Numbered from the stretch's first letter, positions 16,989-26,089 are shown. The stretch: DNA of 64,000 nucleotides from Lysinibacillus_B sp036662795 (GCF_036662795.1 NZ_JBAFWZ010000009.1:1-64000); one strand, 5' to 3'. Program-made: numbers and translations. Notes: generated by a model from the letters alone, not told the origin.

Positions 16989-17414
16989 TTACTTTTCCTC
17001 CTTTAAAACCTTTAGCATAGAAAAGCTAAAGCCCGCAATAATAATAAAAGCTGTTAACGCTAAAAATGGAATGGTAATAAAGCCGAGCCAATTAATATAT
17101 TGACCAGTACATGGTACGATTCCACATGAGGGGGCACTGTCACTTAAAAAATCTAATTTTTGAATGCCATAATGATACAATGAAATGGAACCACCTATGC
17201 AAGCAAAAACCGCTGTCGTAAGTGCTATACGAGCATTTTTTTGTATGTATGCAACTGTAGACATAAGAACAATTGGATACATAAGAATCCGTTGATACCA
17301 ACACATTTCACACGGTTCATATCCTCTTATCTCGGAAAAATAAAGGGAACCTAACGTTGCGATTAGGGAAACAACCCAAATAATAAGTAAACTGTTTTCG
17401 AGTTTTTTATTCAT
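16989..17414 (-). CDS. bdbC: Disulfide oxidoreductase BdbC (DsbB family)
   Basis: 141 residues from ATG 17414 (AAGGGG upstream); an in-frame extension has no RBS. Four transmembrane helices. First redox pair CEMC (Cys35, Cys38) with the WYQR quinone-site motif, second pair Cys97 and Cys102. Passes electrons from exported thiols to menaquinone, making disulfides needed for competence and secreted proteins. First gene of the pair with the thioredoxin-like protein. Confidence 0.92.
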   Translation of the reverse strand: MNKKLENSLLIIWVVSLIATLGSLYFSEIRGYEPCEMCWYQRILMYPIVLMSTVAYIQKNARIALTTAVFACIGGSISLYHYGIQKLDFLSDSAPSCGIVPCTGQYINWLGFITIPFLALTAFIIIAGFSFSMLKVLKEEK

Positions 17415-17536
17415 GTAATAACCCCTTGAATCCAAAGTAATTGTACTTTCTTGATTATAGAGGGTTATGAAAGATAAGTAAATTATTTAGATTAATCGGG
17501 TATAATAACAGATAATGCTAACGGAGGGAGTTTAGT

Positions 17537-18646
17537 ATGAAGGATCATTCGAATATTACAATCTTAAAAGAAATTGCCGAGCTGTTAAATGAAGAAACAG
17601 AAATGATTCCAATGCTAAAGGGCGCATTAAGTAAATTTTTAAGCGGCACTAAATTCGATGCAGGCTGGATTTTTTTTATCGGTAAAAAGGGGAAGGCCGA
17701 GCTAGTCGTTCATGAAAATTTACCAGAGGCACTACGCTATAATCAATGTGATCATCTCCGTAAAGGTGGCTGCTGGTGTGTATCTCGTTATCGTAATGAT
17801 GAATTGAAAAAGGCTTCTAATATTATAGAATGTCAGCGAATTGAAAGCGCCATTGAGGCCAATATCGGTGACCATGAGGGAATTACACATCATGCTACGG
17901 TCCCATTACAATCGGGACAAGAACGCTTTGGTCTATTAAATGTAGCATCAAAGCATACGATTCGTTTTACAGACGAAGAGCTTGAATTACTAGAATCTGT
18001 TGCATTTCAAATGGGCTCAGCGATAAAACGCATTCACTTAACGAACGAGCAGCAGGAAATCGCACTTGTGCAGGAGAGAAATAGACTAGCACGAGATTTG
18101 CATGACTCTGTGAATCAATTATTATTTTCTGTTACATTAACTTCACGGGCAGGTATTGAGATGAGTGAAGACCCTGATGTGAAGGAAACGTTCAAAGAAA
18201 TTCAGCAGCTGACACAGGAAGCGTTGAATGAGATGAGGGCACTCATTTGGCAGCTTCGTCCTAGAGGTCTTGAAAGTGGACTAATGGAGGCAATCAAAGT
18301 GTATGCTGAAATGCTTGGGTTGAGGCTAACAGTAAATGTAGCGGGAGTCATTCAGTTTCCTTCTCGAATTGAGGAGACGCTATTTCGGATTGTTCAAGAG
18401 GCGCTCAATAATATTCGTCGCCATTCAGGTGTAATGGAGGCAGCTATTTATTTAACAATTACAGCAACAGGGGTGTTACTTGTCGTGAAGGATGAAGGGC
18501 GCGGCTTTGTTATTGATCACAATGTAGAAATTCCGTCCATTGGCTTACAGTCTATTAGGGACCGGGCAGAGTCGGTAGGTGGAACGGCAGATTGGGTAAG
18601 TGAGATCGGGAAAGGAACGGAACTGCTGATTCGTTTACCATACTAG
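17537..18646 (+). CDS. GAF-domain sensor histidine kinase, AirS/YhcY-like
   Basis: 369 residues, cytoplasmic. GAF domain (about 20-165) contains Cys71, Cys79, Cys81 and Cys99, i.e. CX7CXCX17C, the spacing I recall for the [2Fe-2S]-binding cysteines of staphylococcal AirS. HisKA_3 domain with phospho-acceptor His189 in LARDLHDSVNQ, then HATPase_c with EALNNIRRHS and DEGRGF. Gene layout and size match B. subtilis YhcY. Predicted oxygen/redox sensor phosphorylating the regulator 15 nt downstream. Confidence 0.9.
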   Translation: MKDHSNITILKEIAELLNEETEMIPMLKGALSKFLSGTKFDAGWIFFIGKKGKAELVVHENLPEALRYNQCDHLRKGGCWCVSRYRNDELKKASNIIECQRIESAIEANIGDHEGITHHATVPLQSGQERFGLLNVASKHTIRFTDEELELLESVAFQMGSAIKRIHLTNEQQEIALVQERNRLARDLHDSVNQLLFSVTLTSRAGIEMSEDPDVKETFKEIQQLTQEALNEMRALIWQLRPRGLESGLMEAIKVYAEMLGLRLTVNVAGVIQFPSRIEETLFRIVQEALNNIRRHSGVMEAAIYLTITATGVLLVVKDEGRGFVIDHNVEIPSIGLQSIRDRAESVGGTADWVSEIGKGTELLIRLPY

Positions 18647-18661
18647 GAGGGGTTATATTAT

Positions 18662-19309
18662 ATGATTCGAGTATTGATTGCTGATGATCATCATGTTGTG
18701 CGTAGAGGGTTATTATTCTTCTTAAAAACACAAAAGGATATAGAAGTAGTAGGTGAGGCGAAAAATGGTCTTGAAGCAATACAACTTGTAGAGACCTTAA
18801 AACCTGATATTGTTTTAATGGATTTAGTTATGCCGGAAATGGACGGTATTCAAGCTACGAAACGGATAAAAGAGCGATGGCCACATATTTTCGTGCTAAT
18901 GCTTACAAGCTTTTCAGATCGAGATCATGTCATACCAGCTATAGAGGCAGGTGCTTCCGGCTATCAATTAAAGGATATCGAGCCTGATGAGCTAGTAGAA
19001 TCCATTCGAACAATCATGCGTGGAGAAAATATGCTTCATCCAGATGCCACGTCCACGCTAGAGGAAGGACTTCGCGAGGAGGAAATGAAGCCACATATTC
19101 AAAATCCTTTAACTCCACGTGAGCAGGATGTTTTAGCAGAGTTAACAAAAGGGAAGAGTAATAGAGAAATTGCCTCTTCTTTATTTGTAACAGAAAAGAC
19201 GGTTAAAACACATATTTCTAATATATTTACAAAACTAAGTGTACAAGACCGCACACAGGCAGCGCTCTATGCAGTGAAACATGGATTAACGGAAGGTAGT
19301 GGAAAGTAA
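18662..19309 (+). CDS. NarL/LuxR-family response regulator, AirR/YhcZ-like
   Basis: 215 residues, ATG behind AGGAGGGG. Receiver domain with acidic pocket ADDH, phospho-acceptor Asp54 (VLMDLVMP) and Lys near 104; C-terminal LuxR helix-turn-helix (LTPREQDVLAELTKGKSNREIASSLFVTEKTVKTHISN). Same operon as the kinase. Expected to control respiratory and redox genes, by analogy with AirR. Confidence 0.93.
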   Translation: MIRVLIADDHHVVRRGLLFFLKTQKDIEVVGEAKNGLEAIQLVETLKPDIVLMDLVMPEMDGIQATKRIKERWPHIFVLMLTSFSDRDHVIPAIEAGASGYQLKDIEPDELVESIRTIMRGENMLHPDATSTLEEGLREEEMKPHIQNPLTPREQDVLAELTKGKSNREIASSLFVTEKTVKTHISNIFTKLSVQDRTQAALYAVKHGLTEGSGK

Positions 19310-19378
19310 ACGGTGTACAGCATAGGGTAAATACTATGTATAATAGAGCTAGTATATAATTTTCATTGAGGTGTTAGA

Positions 19379-19579
19379 ATGAGCTTAGTAATGGCAGGGA
19401 TGCTTGTTTCTGTTTCTGGTATGGCTGTAATTGCAGCCGCAATTTTCGGTGTAATCCCACCTGAAAACAAATCGCTGCAATATGCATTTATTGCAATTGG
19501 CTGGGTGTTTGTCATAATCGGCATCATTATCCGCTATAAAGGTTTAAAACTAGAACGCGAGCAAGAAAAACGAAAATGA
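19379..19579 (+). CDS. Small two-helix membrane protein
   Basis: 66 residues with hydrophobic segments at about 3-26 and 34-52 and a strongly charged C-terminus (KLEREQEKRK). RBS GAGGTG before ATG. May be read with the two-component genes; followed by a terminator. Family not recognised. Confidence 0.65.
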   Translation: MSLVMAGMLVSVSGMAVIAAAIFGVIPPENKSLQYAFIAIGWVFVIIGIIIRYKGLKLEREQEKRK

Positions 19580-19581
19580 AG

Positions 19582-19622
19582 AAAGCATGCAAATCTTGAA
19601 AAAAGATTGCATGCTTTTATTT
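19582..19622 (+). terminator. Terminator after the small membrane protein
   Basis: AAAGCATGCAA-ATCTT pairs with AAGATTGCATGCTTT (one bulged A), then TTTTATTTT. Confidence 0.82.
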
Positions 19623-19671
19623 TCTTGGCAGATAAGATAGTTCAAAGCGAAATGTACTTTTCAAACTCACC

Positions 19672-20571
19672 TTAAAAATGATAATCATCCTCTACAGGTG
19701 TTGAAATTTCATGTGGTTCGATGTGAACGAGCACGGTACAGTAAGGATTAAAACGTTTGACGGTTGCTTCAATTTTTTCTGTAATACGGTGGCTCTCAAT
19801 TACATTTAAATTAGGGTTGACTGTGACGGTTACATCAATAAAGCTCATATTACCATGAGTGCGACCCTTTAAATCCTCAAGCACGATAACCTCATCGACA
19901 TTGGAAATTAGCTTTTTTAATGTCTCTGTCTCCTCCAAATTAAAGCCATCCGTTAATGTATGAACAGCTTCCCAAAAAATTTCGATTGCGGTTTTAATAA
20001 TAATGATGCCGACAATTAATGCCGTAAGCGTATCGATAATCGGGTAGCCAAAAATAGCACCGAATATACCGATAGCTGTACCGATACTTACTAGTGCATC
20101 CGAACGGTTGTCATAGGCAGCAGCTCTTACAGCAGAGCTTTTAATTTTATTTGCTAGCGCTAAGTTATAGCGATATACAGCATACATAATGACTGCACTT
20201 ACAATAGCAACGATAGCTGTTAATAAGGATGGTGTTTCGTGTACTGGATTAAAAATCCCTTTTATAGAAGTTGTTAGCACCTGTAATCCGACCACCATCA
20301 TAATAAAGGAAGCAATTAGAGAAGCAACAGTTTCAGCTCGTAAATGACCGTACTGGTGATCAGAATCAGGTGGCTTTTGAGAAATTTTTAATCCAATAAG
20401 AACAGCTATAGAAGCAATAATATCAGTCGTATTATTAAGTCCATCTGCCTTTAGTGCAGCACTCATTCCGATATAACCAATAATGAGCTTCATCGCACTT
20501 AAAATTATGTACGTAATAATGGAAAGCCAAGCGCCTCTTTCCCCAGCACGTAAATTTGTATAAAGCTCCAC
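19672..20571 (-). CDS. Cation diffusion facilitator, MneS (YeaB)-like manganese exporter
   Basis: 299 residues, GTG start behind AAGGGGGAAA. Six transmembrane helices and a C-terminal cytoplasmic domain. Metal-site residues: DGLNNTTD in TM2, and DNRSD in TM5. The motif KISQKPPDSDHQYGHLRAETVASL is almost as in B. subtilis MneS, a proton-coupled Mn(II) exporter. Metal specificity is inferred from this resemblance. A CNNM-type putative Mg exporter is next door on the same strand with a terminator between. Confidence 0.9.
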   Translation of the reverse strand: MELYTNLRAGERGAWLSIITYIILSAMKLIIGYIGMSAALKADGLNNTTDIIASIAVLIGLKISQKPPDSDHQYGHLRAETVASLIASFIMMVVGLQVLTTSIKGIFNPVHETPSLLTAIVAIVSAVIMYAVYRYNLALANKIKSSAVRAAAYDNRSDALVSIGTAIGIFGAIFGYPIIDTLTALIVGIIIIKTAIEIFWEAVHTLTDGFNLEETETLKKLISNVDEVIVLEDLKGRTHGNMSFIDVTVTVNPNLNVIESHRITEKIEATVKRFNPYCTVLVHIEPHEISTPVEDDYHF

Positions 20572-20604
20572 AATGTTTCCCCCTTACAAAAGTTCTGAAC
20601 ATGA

Positions 20605-20636
20605 TAAAACGACCCTCTACTTAGTAGAGAGTCGTC
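20605..20636 (-). terminator. Terminator of the CNNM gene
   Basis: Minus strand: ACGACTCTCTACT pairs with AGTAGAGGGTCGT (one G-T pair), followed by TTTT. Confidence 0.8.
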
Positions 20637-20650
20637 CTTCATATAAAAAT

Positions 20651-22003
20651 TTATTCTTCTGTTGCTAGTTCTTCTTGTTTTTCAGTTTCAGTTAATTTTG
20701 TTACTTCGAGATACAGGATATGATGTCCTTCTACTTCTTTAATTTTAAACTCGTACCCATAAGCTCTAATTGAGTCACCTTCAACTGCATCGAAATGCTG
20801 TGTCATAAACCAGCCACCAATTGTATCGATATCCTCATCTTCGATATCAATACCTAAAAGGTCATTTATTTCTTGGAGTAGCATTTTTGCATCTAGAATG
20901 TAATGCTGACCTTCTTTGATTTCCTGTATTTCAGGAATTTCATCCTGATCAAATTCATCCTGGATATCTCCAACGATTTCTTCAATAATGTCCTCAATCG
21001 TCACTAAACCAGACGTACCGCCGTACTCATCCATTAAGATGGCCATATGAATACGTTCTTGCTGAATTTTTAAAAGTAGGTCACTAATTGGAATCGTTTC
21101 AATTACACGAATTATAGGCTGCATATAGTCAACGATAGATTTTTCACCATTTGCAGGATCTTTAATGTACGCTGTCAATAAATGCTTCATGTTTACTAAA
21201 CCGATAACATGATCTTTATCTCCATCTGTAATAGGGTAACGTGTATATTGCTCTACACCCATTACTTCAAAGACTTCACGTAAAGTTAAGTCTTTATCAA
21301 TACTAATAATTTCAGTTCGAGGTACCATAATCTCCTTCGCAATACGGTCAGAGAATTCGAAAATACTGTTTACATATTCGTATTCAGAGTGGTTAATTTC
21401 GCCACCCTTTAAACTGTCCGATAAAATCATGCGAAGCTCTTCTTCAGAGTGCGCTTCTTCAGATTCAGAAACCATTTTCAAACCAAAAAGTCCTGTTAAT
21501 CCACGAGCTGCACCGTTTAAAATACGGATAAACGGATACATAATATTATGGAATAAAATAAGTGGACCTGCTAAGTGCAAAGTGACGGCTTCTGCCTTTT
21601 GAATTGCGAGAGTTTTCGGTGATAATTCCCCTACGACAACATGTAAAAACGTTACGAGTGCGAATGCAATAATGAATGAAAGAAGTGACGTAACACGACC
21701 TTCCAATCCGATCATATCAAATAATGGATGTAGGATTAGCTCAAACGTTGGTTCTCCTAACCACCCTAGTCCAAGCGCTGTAATGGTAATACCTAGCTGA
21801 CAAGCAGATAAGTATTCATCCAAGTTTGAAATAACTTTTTTTGCTTTAATAGCTTTTTTGTTTCCTTCAGCTACAAGCTGGTCAATACGAGTCGTTCTTA
21901 CTTTAACTATTGCAAACTCAGTTGCAACGAAAAATGCCGTAGCGGCAATTAATAGAGCAAATGCTCCAAACCTAATGGTTAGCTCAACTATGTCTACGTC
22001 CAA
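20651..22003 (-). CDS. CNNM/CorC-family protein, MpfA (YhdP)-like magnesium exporter
   Basis: 450 residues from TTG 22003; an in-frame TGA 9 nt upstream rules out a longer protein. DUF21 membrane domain (about 1-200, with LDEYLSACQLGITITALGLGWLGEP and HVVVGELSPKTLAIQKAE), two CBS domains (MVPRTEIISID...; HMAILMDEYGGTSGLVTIEDI) and a C-terminal CorC_HlyC domain. Very close in layout to B. subtilis MpfA, a Mg efflux protein. No good RBS sits next to the TTG; the nearest strong one is about 47 nt upstream beyond a hairpin. Confidence 0.9.
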   Translation of the reverse strand: MDVDIVELTIRFGAFALLIAATAFFVATEFAIVKVRTTRIDQLVAEGNKKAIKAKKVISNLDEYLSACQLGITITALGLGWLGEPTFELILHPLFDMIGLEGRVTSLLSFIIAFALVTFLHVVVGELSPKTLAIQKAEAVTLHLAGPLILFHNIMYPFIRILNGAARGLTGLFGLKMVSESEEAHSEEELRMILSDSLKGGEINHSEYEYVNSIFEFSDRIAKEIMVPRTEIISIDKDLTLREVFEVMGVEQYTRYPITDGDKDHVIGLVNMKHLLTAYIKDPANGEKSIVDYMQPIIRVIETIPISDLLLKIQQERIHMAILMDEYGGTSGLVTIEDIIEEIVGDIQDEFDQDEIPEIQEIKEGQHYILDAKMLLQEINDLLGIDIEDEDIDTIGGWFMTQHFDAVEGDSIRAYGYEFKIKEVEGHHILYLEVTKLTETEKQEELATEE

Positions 22004-22058
22004 ATATGTTCTTCACTTACGGCGCGAATGGGCGAGATAAGTAAAGAGTACACCTCCT
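22004..22058 (-). promoter_or_regulatory. 5' leader hairpin between Shine-Dalgarno and start codon of the CNNM gene
   Basis: AGGAGGTG (minus strand, 22058-22051) is separated from TTG 22003 by a 9-bp stem (22046-22038 with 22019-22011, one G-T) and an 18-nt loop. Folded, the SD-to-start gap shrinks from 47 to about 11 nt. A GTG overlapping the SD also opens a 19-codon leader reading frame ending in TAG inside the gene. Confidence 0.45.
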
Positions 22059-22234
22059 ATGAGAAAAATTGTTAGATGATATAATCATAAAATATTTTTT
22101 GAAAAAAAACAAATCATGTATTTTCTTTTTAACAGTAATATTTCTTTAGGGTTACAATATAGATAGTTTGTGTATCAAAAGTGTTTTTATGTAATATTTT
22201 TCAAAAAGTCACTGAAAAGATTTTTTGAAAAATA

Positions 22235-22264
22235 TTGACAATTAAAAATTCATTGTGCTAATCT
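22235..22264 (+). promoter_or_regulatory. SigA promoter of the ABC exporter leader
   Basis: TTGACA (22235-22240), 18 bp, TAATCT (22259-22264) with a TG extended -10 element. Transcription would start near 22271, giving about 340 nt of leader before the first exporter gene. Confidence 0.65.
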
Positions 22265-22306
22265 TAAGGGGCACTAAATAAATTAAAGGAAATGGAGGTA
22301 ACGATT

Positions 22307-22387
22307 ATGATGATTAACAAGAAAAATTCGCCAGTAATTAAAAATCCTAATCCGAGCCTACATAAATCTTTTATTTTATTTGCTTAA
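22307..22387 (+). CDS. Leader peptide upstream of the ABC exporter (BmrB-like role)
   Basis: 26 codons, reading MMINKKNSPVIKNPNPSLHK then SFILFA and TAA, with a strong AATGGAGG before the ATG. A 9-bp A/T hairpin (22371-22379 with 22396-22404) places the stop codon in its loop, and two terminator hairpins follow. In B. subtilis the bmrCD exporter is controlled by translation of the BmrB leader coupled to transcription attenuation; this peptide has a different sequence and is shorter but occupies the same place. The Asn-Pro-rich stretch might slow ribosomes. Role inferred. Confidence 0.65.
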   Translation: MMINKKNSPVIKNPNPSLHKSFILFA

Positions 22388-22412
22388 GAACGCGCATAAA
22401 ATAAATAGTATT

Positions 22413-22443
22413 GGTGCAGGTGATGAATCTTTGCACCTTTTTT
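22413..22443 (+). terminator. Attenuator terminator 1 in the exporter leader
   Basis: GGTGCA/TGCACC hairpin followed by six T, 25 nt after the leader peptide's stop codon. Confidence 0.65.
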
Positions 22444-22482
22444 AGACACTTATTCTACAAAAGGGGATAGGTGTCTTTTTTT
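22444..22482 (+). terminator. Attenuator terminator 2 in the exporter leader
   Basis: 10-bp stem AGACACTTAT/ATAGGTGTCT (one G-T pair), 13-nt loop, then seven T, still upstream of the exporter genes. Confidence 0.75.
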
Positions 22483-22524
22483 ATTGTTCAAAAGTGAGTG
22501 CAATGAAAAAAAGGAGGATTTATT

Positions 22525-22581
22525 ATGCTAATTCGATTTCAAACAAAAATTTTACAGAAGGAATCTATAGATAGTGGATAG
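22525..22581 (+). CDS. Second short leader peptide (18 codons)
   Basis: ATG 22525 has a near-perfect AAGGAGG at 7-nt spacing, stronger than that of the exporter gene itself. It encodes MLIRFQTKILQKESIDSG and stops 32 nt before the exporter start. It may help ribosomes load on to the exporter mRNA or act in a second layer of control. Confidence 0.5.
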   Translation: MLIRFQTKILQKESIDSG

Positions 22582-22613
22582 TGAACTTAAACAGAGAGAA
22601 AGAAGGTTGAAAT

Positions 22614-24356
22614 ATGTTTAGTGTGTTATTTAAATTGAAATGGTTTTTTAAAGAATATAGGAGGCAATATACTGTTGCAATTGTATTATTAATCCTAGCG
22701 AGTATTATCGAAGTACTTCCGCCGTGGATTCTAGGCGAAGCAATTGACGATATGACAGATGGCAACTTCACGAGTGGGCTGCTATGGAAATATATCGGTG
22801 TTGTTTTACTGGCGCTCGTTGTCAGTTATGCCATGAATTTCGTTTGGCAGTATCGATTGTTTGGCGGAGCTATAACGCTTGACCGAATTTTAAGAAAACG
22901 TCTAATGCACCAATTTTTAAAAATGACGCCTACGTTTTACGAGAAAAACCGTACAGGTGATTTAATGGCGCGTGCAACAAATGATTTGAATGCTGTTTCC
23001 TTAACGGCTGGCTTCGGGATTATGACCCTTATTGATTCGACAGCGTATATGGCAGCGATCATTGTTGCAATGGGCTTTTTTATTTCATGGAAGCTCACGT
23101 TTTTTGCGATGCTACCTATCCCGTTTATGGCAATATTAATTCAGTACTTAGGAAAAATTGTGCACGAGCGCTATATGACTGCGCAAGAATCGTTTGGTGA
23201 ATTAAATGACAGCGTGCTTGAATCGGTGGCGGGTGTACGTGTAATTCGAGCGTATGTACAAGAAAAGAAGGATGAAGAGCGCTTTGCAGATATGAGTGAG
23301 GATGTTTACGAGAAAAATATGCGTGTAGCATTTATTAATGGTCTATTTATGCCGATTACAAAAGCTGGTACGGCGATTTGTTATGTAGTGGCATTAGGCT
23401 ACGGTGCAGTTCTCGTATCAAATGGTGAATTAACAGTAGGTCAGCTTGTATCGTTTAACGTTTATCTAGGCTTAGCTGTATGGCCAATGTTTGCCATTGG
23501 TGAATTGATTAATGTTATGCAGCAAGGAAGTGCTTCTCTAGATCGTGTGCAAGAAACATTAGAGTATGCACCAGATGTGCAAAATCCAGCATCCCCAAAA
23601 GCTGTGGAAGTGCCAAGCTCTATTGGCTTTGCTAACTTTACATTCCAATATCCGATGTCACAGGTGAAAAACCTGCAGCAAATTTCCTTGAACCTAAAAA
23701 AGGGGCAAACGTTAGGCATCGTAGGGAAAACGGGTGCTGGAAAAACGACATTTATTCGCCAGCTCTTAATGGAATATCCATTAGGTGAAGGGCAAATTGT
23801 TATAGGAGATGTGGATATATCCAAGCTAACAAAGGAGCAAGTGCTTGACTGGATTGGTTATGTGCCTCAGGATCACGTACTATTCTCTCGTACTATTCGT
23901 GAAAACATTTTATTCGGTAAAGAAGATGGTACAGAGGTAGATATAAGAGATGCTATTCGCTTAGCTTATTTTGAGAAGGATTTAGCACATTTACCGATGG
24001 GCTTAGAAACACTTGTGGGTGAAAAAGGTGTATCGCTATCAGGTGGTCAAAAGCAGCGTGTATCGATTGCTCGTGCACTAATAAAAAATCCAGAAGTTTT
24101 AATTTTAGATGATTCTCTTTCTGCTGTAGATGCAAAAACAGAATCAAAAATTATCGAAAATATTCAAACAGAGCGTGCTGGGAAGACAACGATTATTTCA
24201 ACACACCGTTTGTCTGGCATTCAACATGCGGATGAAATACTTGTGCTTGATGAAGGGCTAATTGTGGAGCGCGGTACACATGAGGCATTACTTGCTTTAG
24301 GTGGCTGGTATAAAGAGCAATATGACCGCCAGCAGCTAGAGGAGGTGAGCGAATGA
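22614..24356 (+). CDS. bmrC: ABC multidrug exporter subunit, BmrC (YheI)-like
   Basis: 580 residues; six transmembrane helices (about 15-300) fused to an ATPase domain. Walker A GKTGAGKTT (about 370), signature LSGGQKQRVS, Walker B LILDDSLSAVD where the catalytic Glu is replaced by Asp: the degenerate site expected in one half of a heterodimeric exporter. Forms a pair with the next gene, overlapping it by 4 nt. Known for the family: drug efflux induced by ribosome-targeting antibiotics. RBS GAAGG. Confidence 0.93.
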   Translation: MFSVLFKLKWFFKEYRRQYTVAIVLLILASIIEVLPPWILGEAIDDMTDGNFTSGLLWKYIGVVLLALVVSYAMNFVWQYRLFGGAITLDRILRKRLMHQFLKMTPTFYEKNRTGDLMARATNDLNAVSLTAGFGIMTLIDSTAYMAAIIVAMGFFISWKLTFFAMLPIPFMAILIQYLGKIVHERYMTAQESFGELNDSVLESVAGVRVIRAYVQEKKDEERFADMSEDVYEKNMRVAFINGLFMPITKAGTAICYVVALGYGAVLVSNGELTVGQLVSFNVYLGLAVWPMFAIGELINVMQQGSASLDRVQETLEYAPDVQNPASPKAVEVPSSIGFANFTFQYPMSQVKNLQQISLNLKKGQTLGIVGKTGAGKTTFIRQLLMEYPLGEGQIVIGDVDISKLTKEQVLDWIGYVPQDHVLFSRTIRENILFGKEDGTEVDIRDAIRLAYFEKDLAHLPMGLETLVGEKGVSLSGGQKQRVSIARALIKNPEVLILDDSLSAVDAKTESKIIENIQTERAGKTTIISTHRLSGIQHADEILVLDEGLIVERGTHEALLALGGWYKEQYDRQQLEEVSE

Positions 24357-26089
24357 GTACATCAAAAAGACTGTACCGTTACGCTTTAAATTTTAAAAAA
24401 CCAATATCTATTGGGTTGTTTTTATTAACGATAGCGGTATTTACAGATATTGCAGGACCGTTTATTGCGGCTCATATAATAGATAACTATATGGAGCCAG
24501 GGAATTTGCAAGCGAAGCCAATCATTTGGCTACTTGTACTGTTTTTTGTGTTATCACTACTAACAGCGATTTTCCGTTATTTTATGTTTTTAAAATTACA
24601 GGAAGGCTCAAATCGAGTCGTACAGCAAATGAGAAAGGATGTATTCGGTCATATTCAAAAGCTACCGATTCAATACTTTGATAATTTGCCTGCGGGTAAG
24701 GTTGTTGCCCGTGTAACAAATGATACAGAAGCGATTCGAAACCTTTATGTTACAGTGCTCTCGCAGTTTGCAACGAGTCTTATATCGATTGCCGGTGTAT
24801 ATGTTGCGCTATTTATTTTAAATTGGAAAATGGCTTCGGTTGCCCTGCTATTAATTCCGATTGTGTATATTTGGATGGTTTTATACCGTAAATATGCATC
24901 ACAATACAATTATGTGATTCGTACAAAAATTGCCGATATTAATGCGATGATTAATGAATCAATTAATGGAATGACAATTATTCAGGCGTTCCGTCGTGAA
25001 GATCAAATGAAAAAAGAATTTGCCCAAATGAATGATGAGCATTATGAGTATAATCGTAAGTTACTTGTGTTAGACTCGGCTACCTCTCATAATTTAGTGA
25101 ATGTTTTCCGTTTAATCATGTTTGCGATTTTTATATATTATTTTGGTACGCAATCAATGACAGTTCCTGATGCAATAACAGCAGGTACACTTTACGCTTT
25201 TGTTGATTATATTACGCGATTATTTAATCCGATAGTTAATATCGTTAACCAGTTTTCGCAGCTTGAGCGTTCATTAGTGGCAGGTTCTCGTGTGTTTGAG
25301 CTACTTGATCAGGCTGGAGAGCCGGTGAAAGAAGAACGAGTGAACCGTTACGACGGGAATGTGACGTTCAATGATGTTTCATTTGCCTATAAGGGCGAGG
25401 ATTATGTGCTGAAAAACTTAAACTTTGAGGCGAAAAAAGGTGAAACAGTGGCACTGGTCGGTCACACAGGTTCTGGGAAAAGCTCGATTATGAATTTACT
25501 GTTCCGATTTTATGATCCTCAAAAAGGTCGTATTACGATTGATGGTCAGGATATTGTATCCCTACCTCGTCAGGCAATTCGGGAGCATATGGGCATCGTT
25601 CTACAGGATCCTTACTTATTTACCGGAACAATTGCCTCGAATGTCAGCTTAAATGATGAACGCATTTCAAGAAAAACGGTTGAAGATGCGTTAAAGGCAG
25701 TAGGCGGGGAACGTGTGCTGAAGAACCTCGAAAAAGGTATTGATGAGCCTGTGATCGAAAAGGGTAGCACGCTATCATCAGGACAGCGTCAGCTTATATC
25801 ATTTGCACGTGCTTTAGCATTCGACCCGGCTATCTTAATTCTTGATGAAGCAACCTCGAATATTGATTCAGAAACAGAAGAAATTATTCAGCATGCAATG
25901 GATGTATTAAAGGAAGGGCGTACAACGTTCATCATCGCACACCGATTATCAACGATTAAAAATGCAGATAAAATCCTAGTGCTAGACCGTGGTGAAATTG
26001 TGGAGCAGGGTACACATGATGAGTTGATTGCTCTTGGTGGAAGATATGAAACAATGTATCGTCTACAAGCAAACTCGTTGAATGCATAA
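24353..26089 (+). CDS. bmrD: ABC multidrug exporter subunit, BmrD (YheH)-like
   Basis: 578 residues, membrane domain plus ATPase. Walker A GHTGSGKSS, signature LSSGQRQLIS, Walker B LILDEATSNID with the canonical catalytic Glu, complementing the Asp in its partner. ATGA overlap with the upstream gene couples translation. It is about 95 residues shorter than the 673 I recall for B. subtilis BmrD. A terminator follows. Confidence 0.93.
   Translation: MSTSKRLYRYALNFKKPISIGLFLLTIAVFTDIAGPFIAAHIIDNYMEPGNLQAKPIIWLLVLFFVLSLLTAIFRYFMFLKLQEGSNRVVQQMRKDVFGHIQKLPIQYFDNLPAGKVVARVTNDTEAIRNLYVTVLSQFATSLISIAGVYVALFILNWKMASVALLLIPIVYIWMVLYRKYASQYNYVIRTKIADINAMINESINGMTIIQAFRREDQMKKEFAQMNDEHYEYNRKLLVLDSATSHNLVNVFRLIMFAIFIYYFGTQSMTVPDAITAGTLYAFVDYITRLFNPIVNIVNQFSQLERSLVAGSRVFELLDQAGEPVKEERVNRYDGNVTFNDVSFAYKGEDYVLKNLNFEAKKGETVALVGHTGSGKSSIMNLLFRFYDPQKGRITIDGQDIVSLPRQAIREHMGIVLQDPYLFTGTIASNVSLNDERISRKTVEDALKAVGGERVLKNLEKGIDEPVIEKGSTLSSGQRQLISFARALAFDPAILILDEATSNIDSETEEIIQHAMDVLKEGRTTFIIAHRLSTIKNADKILVLDRGEIVEQGTHDELIALGGRYETMYRLQANSLNA

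Noticed and set aside
22004..22200. M-box magnesium riboswitch before the CNNM gene
   Set aside because: No M-box core or terminator was seen, only one hairpin near the start codon.
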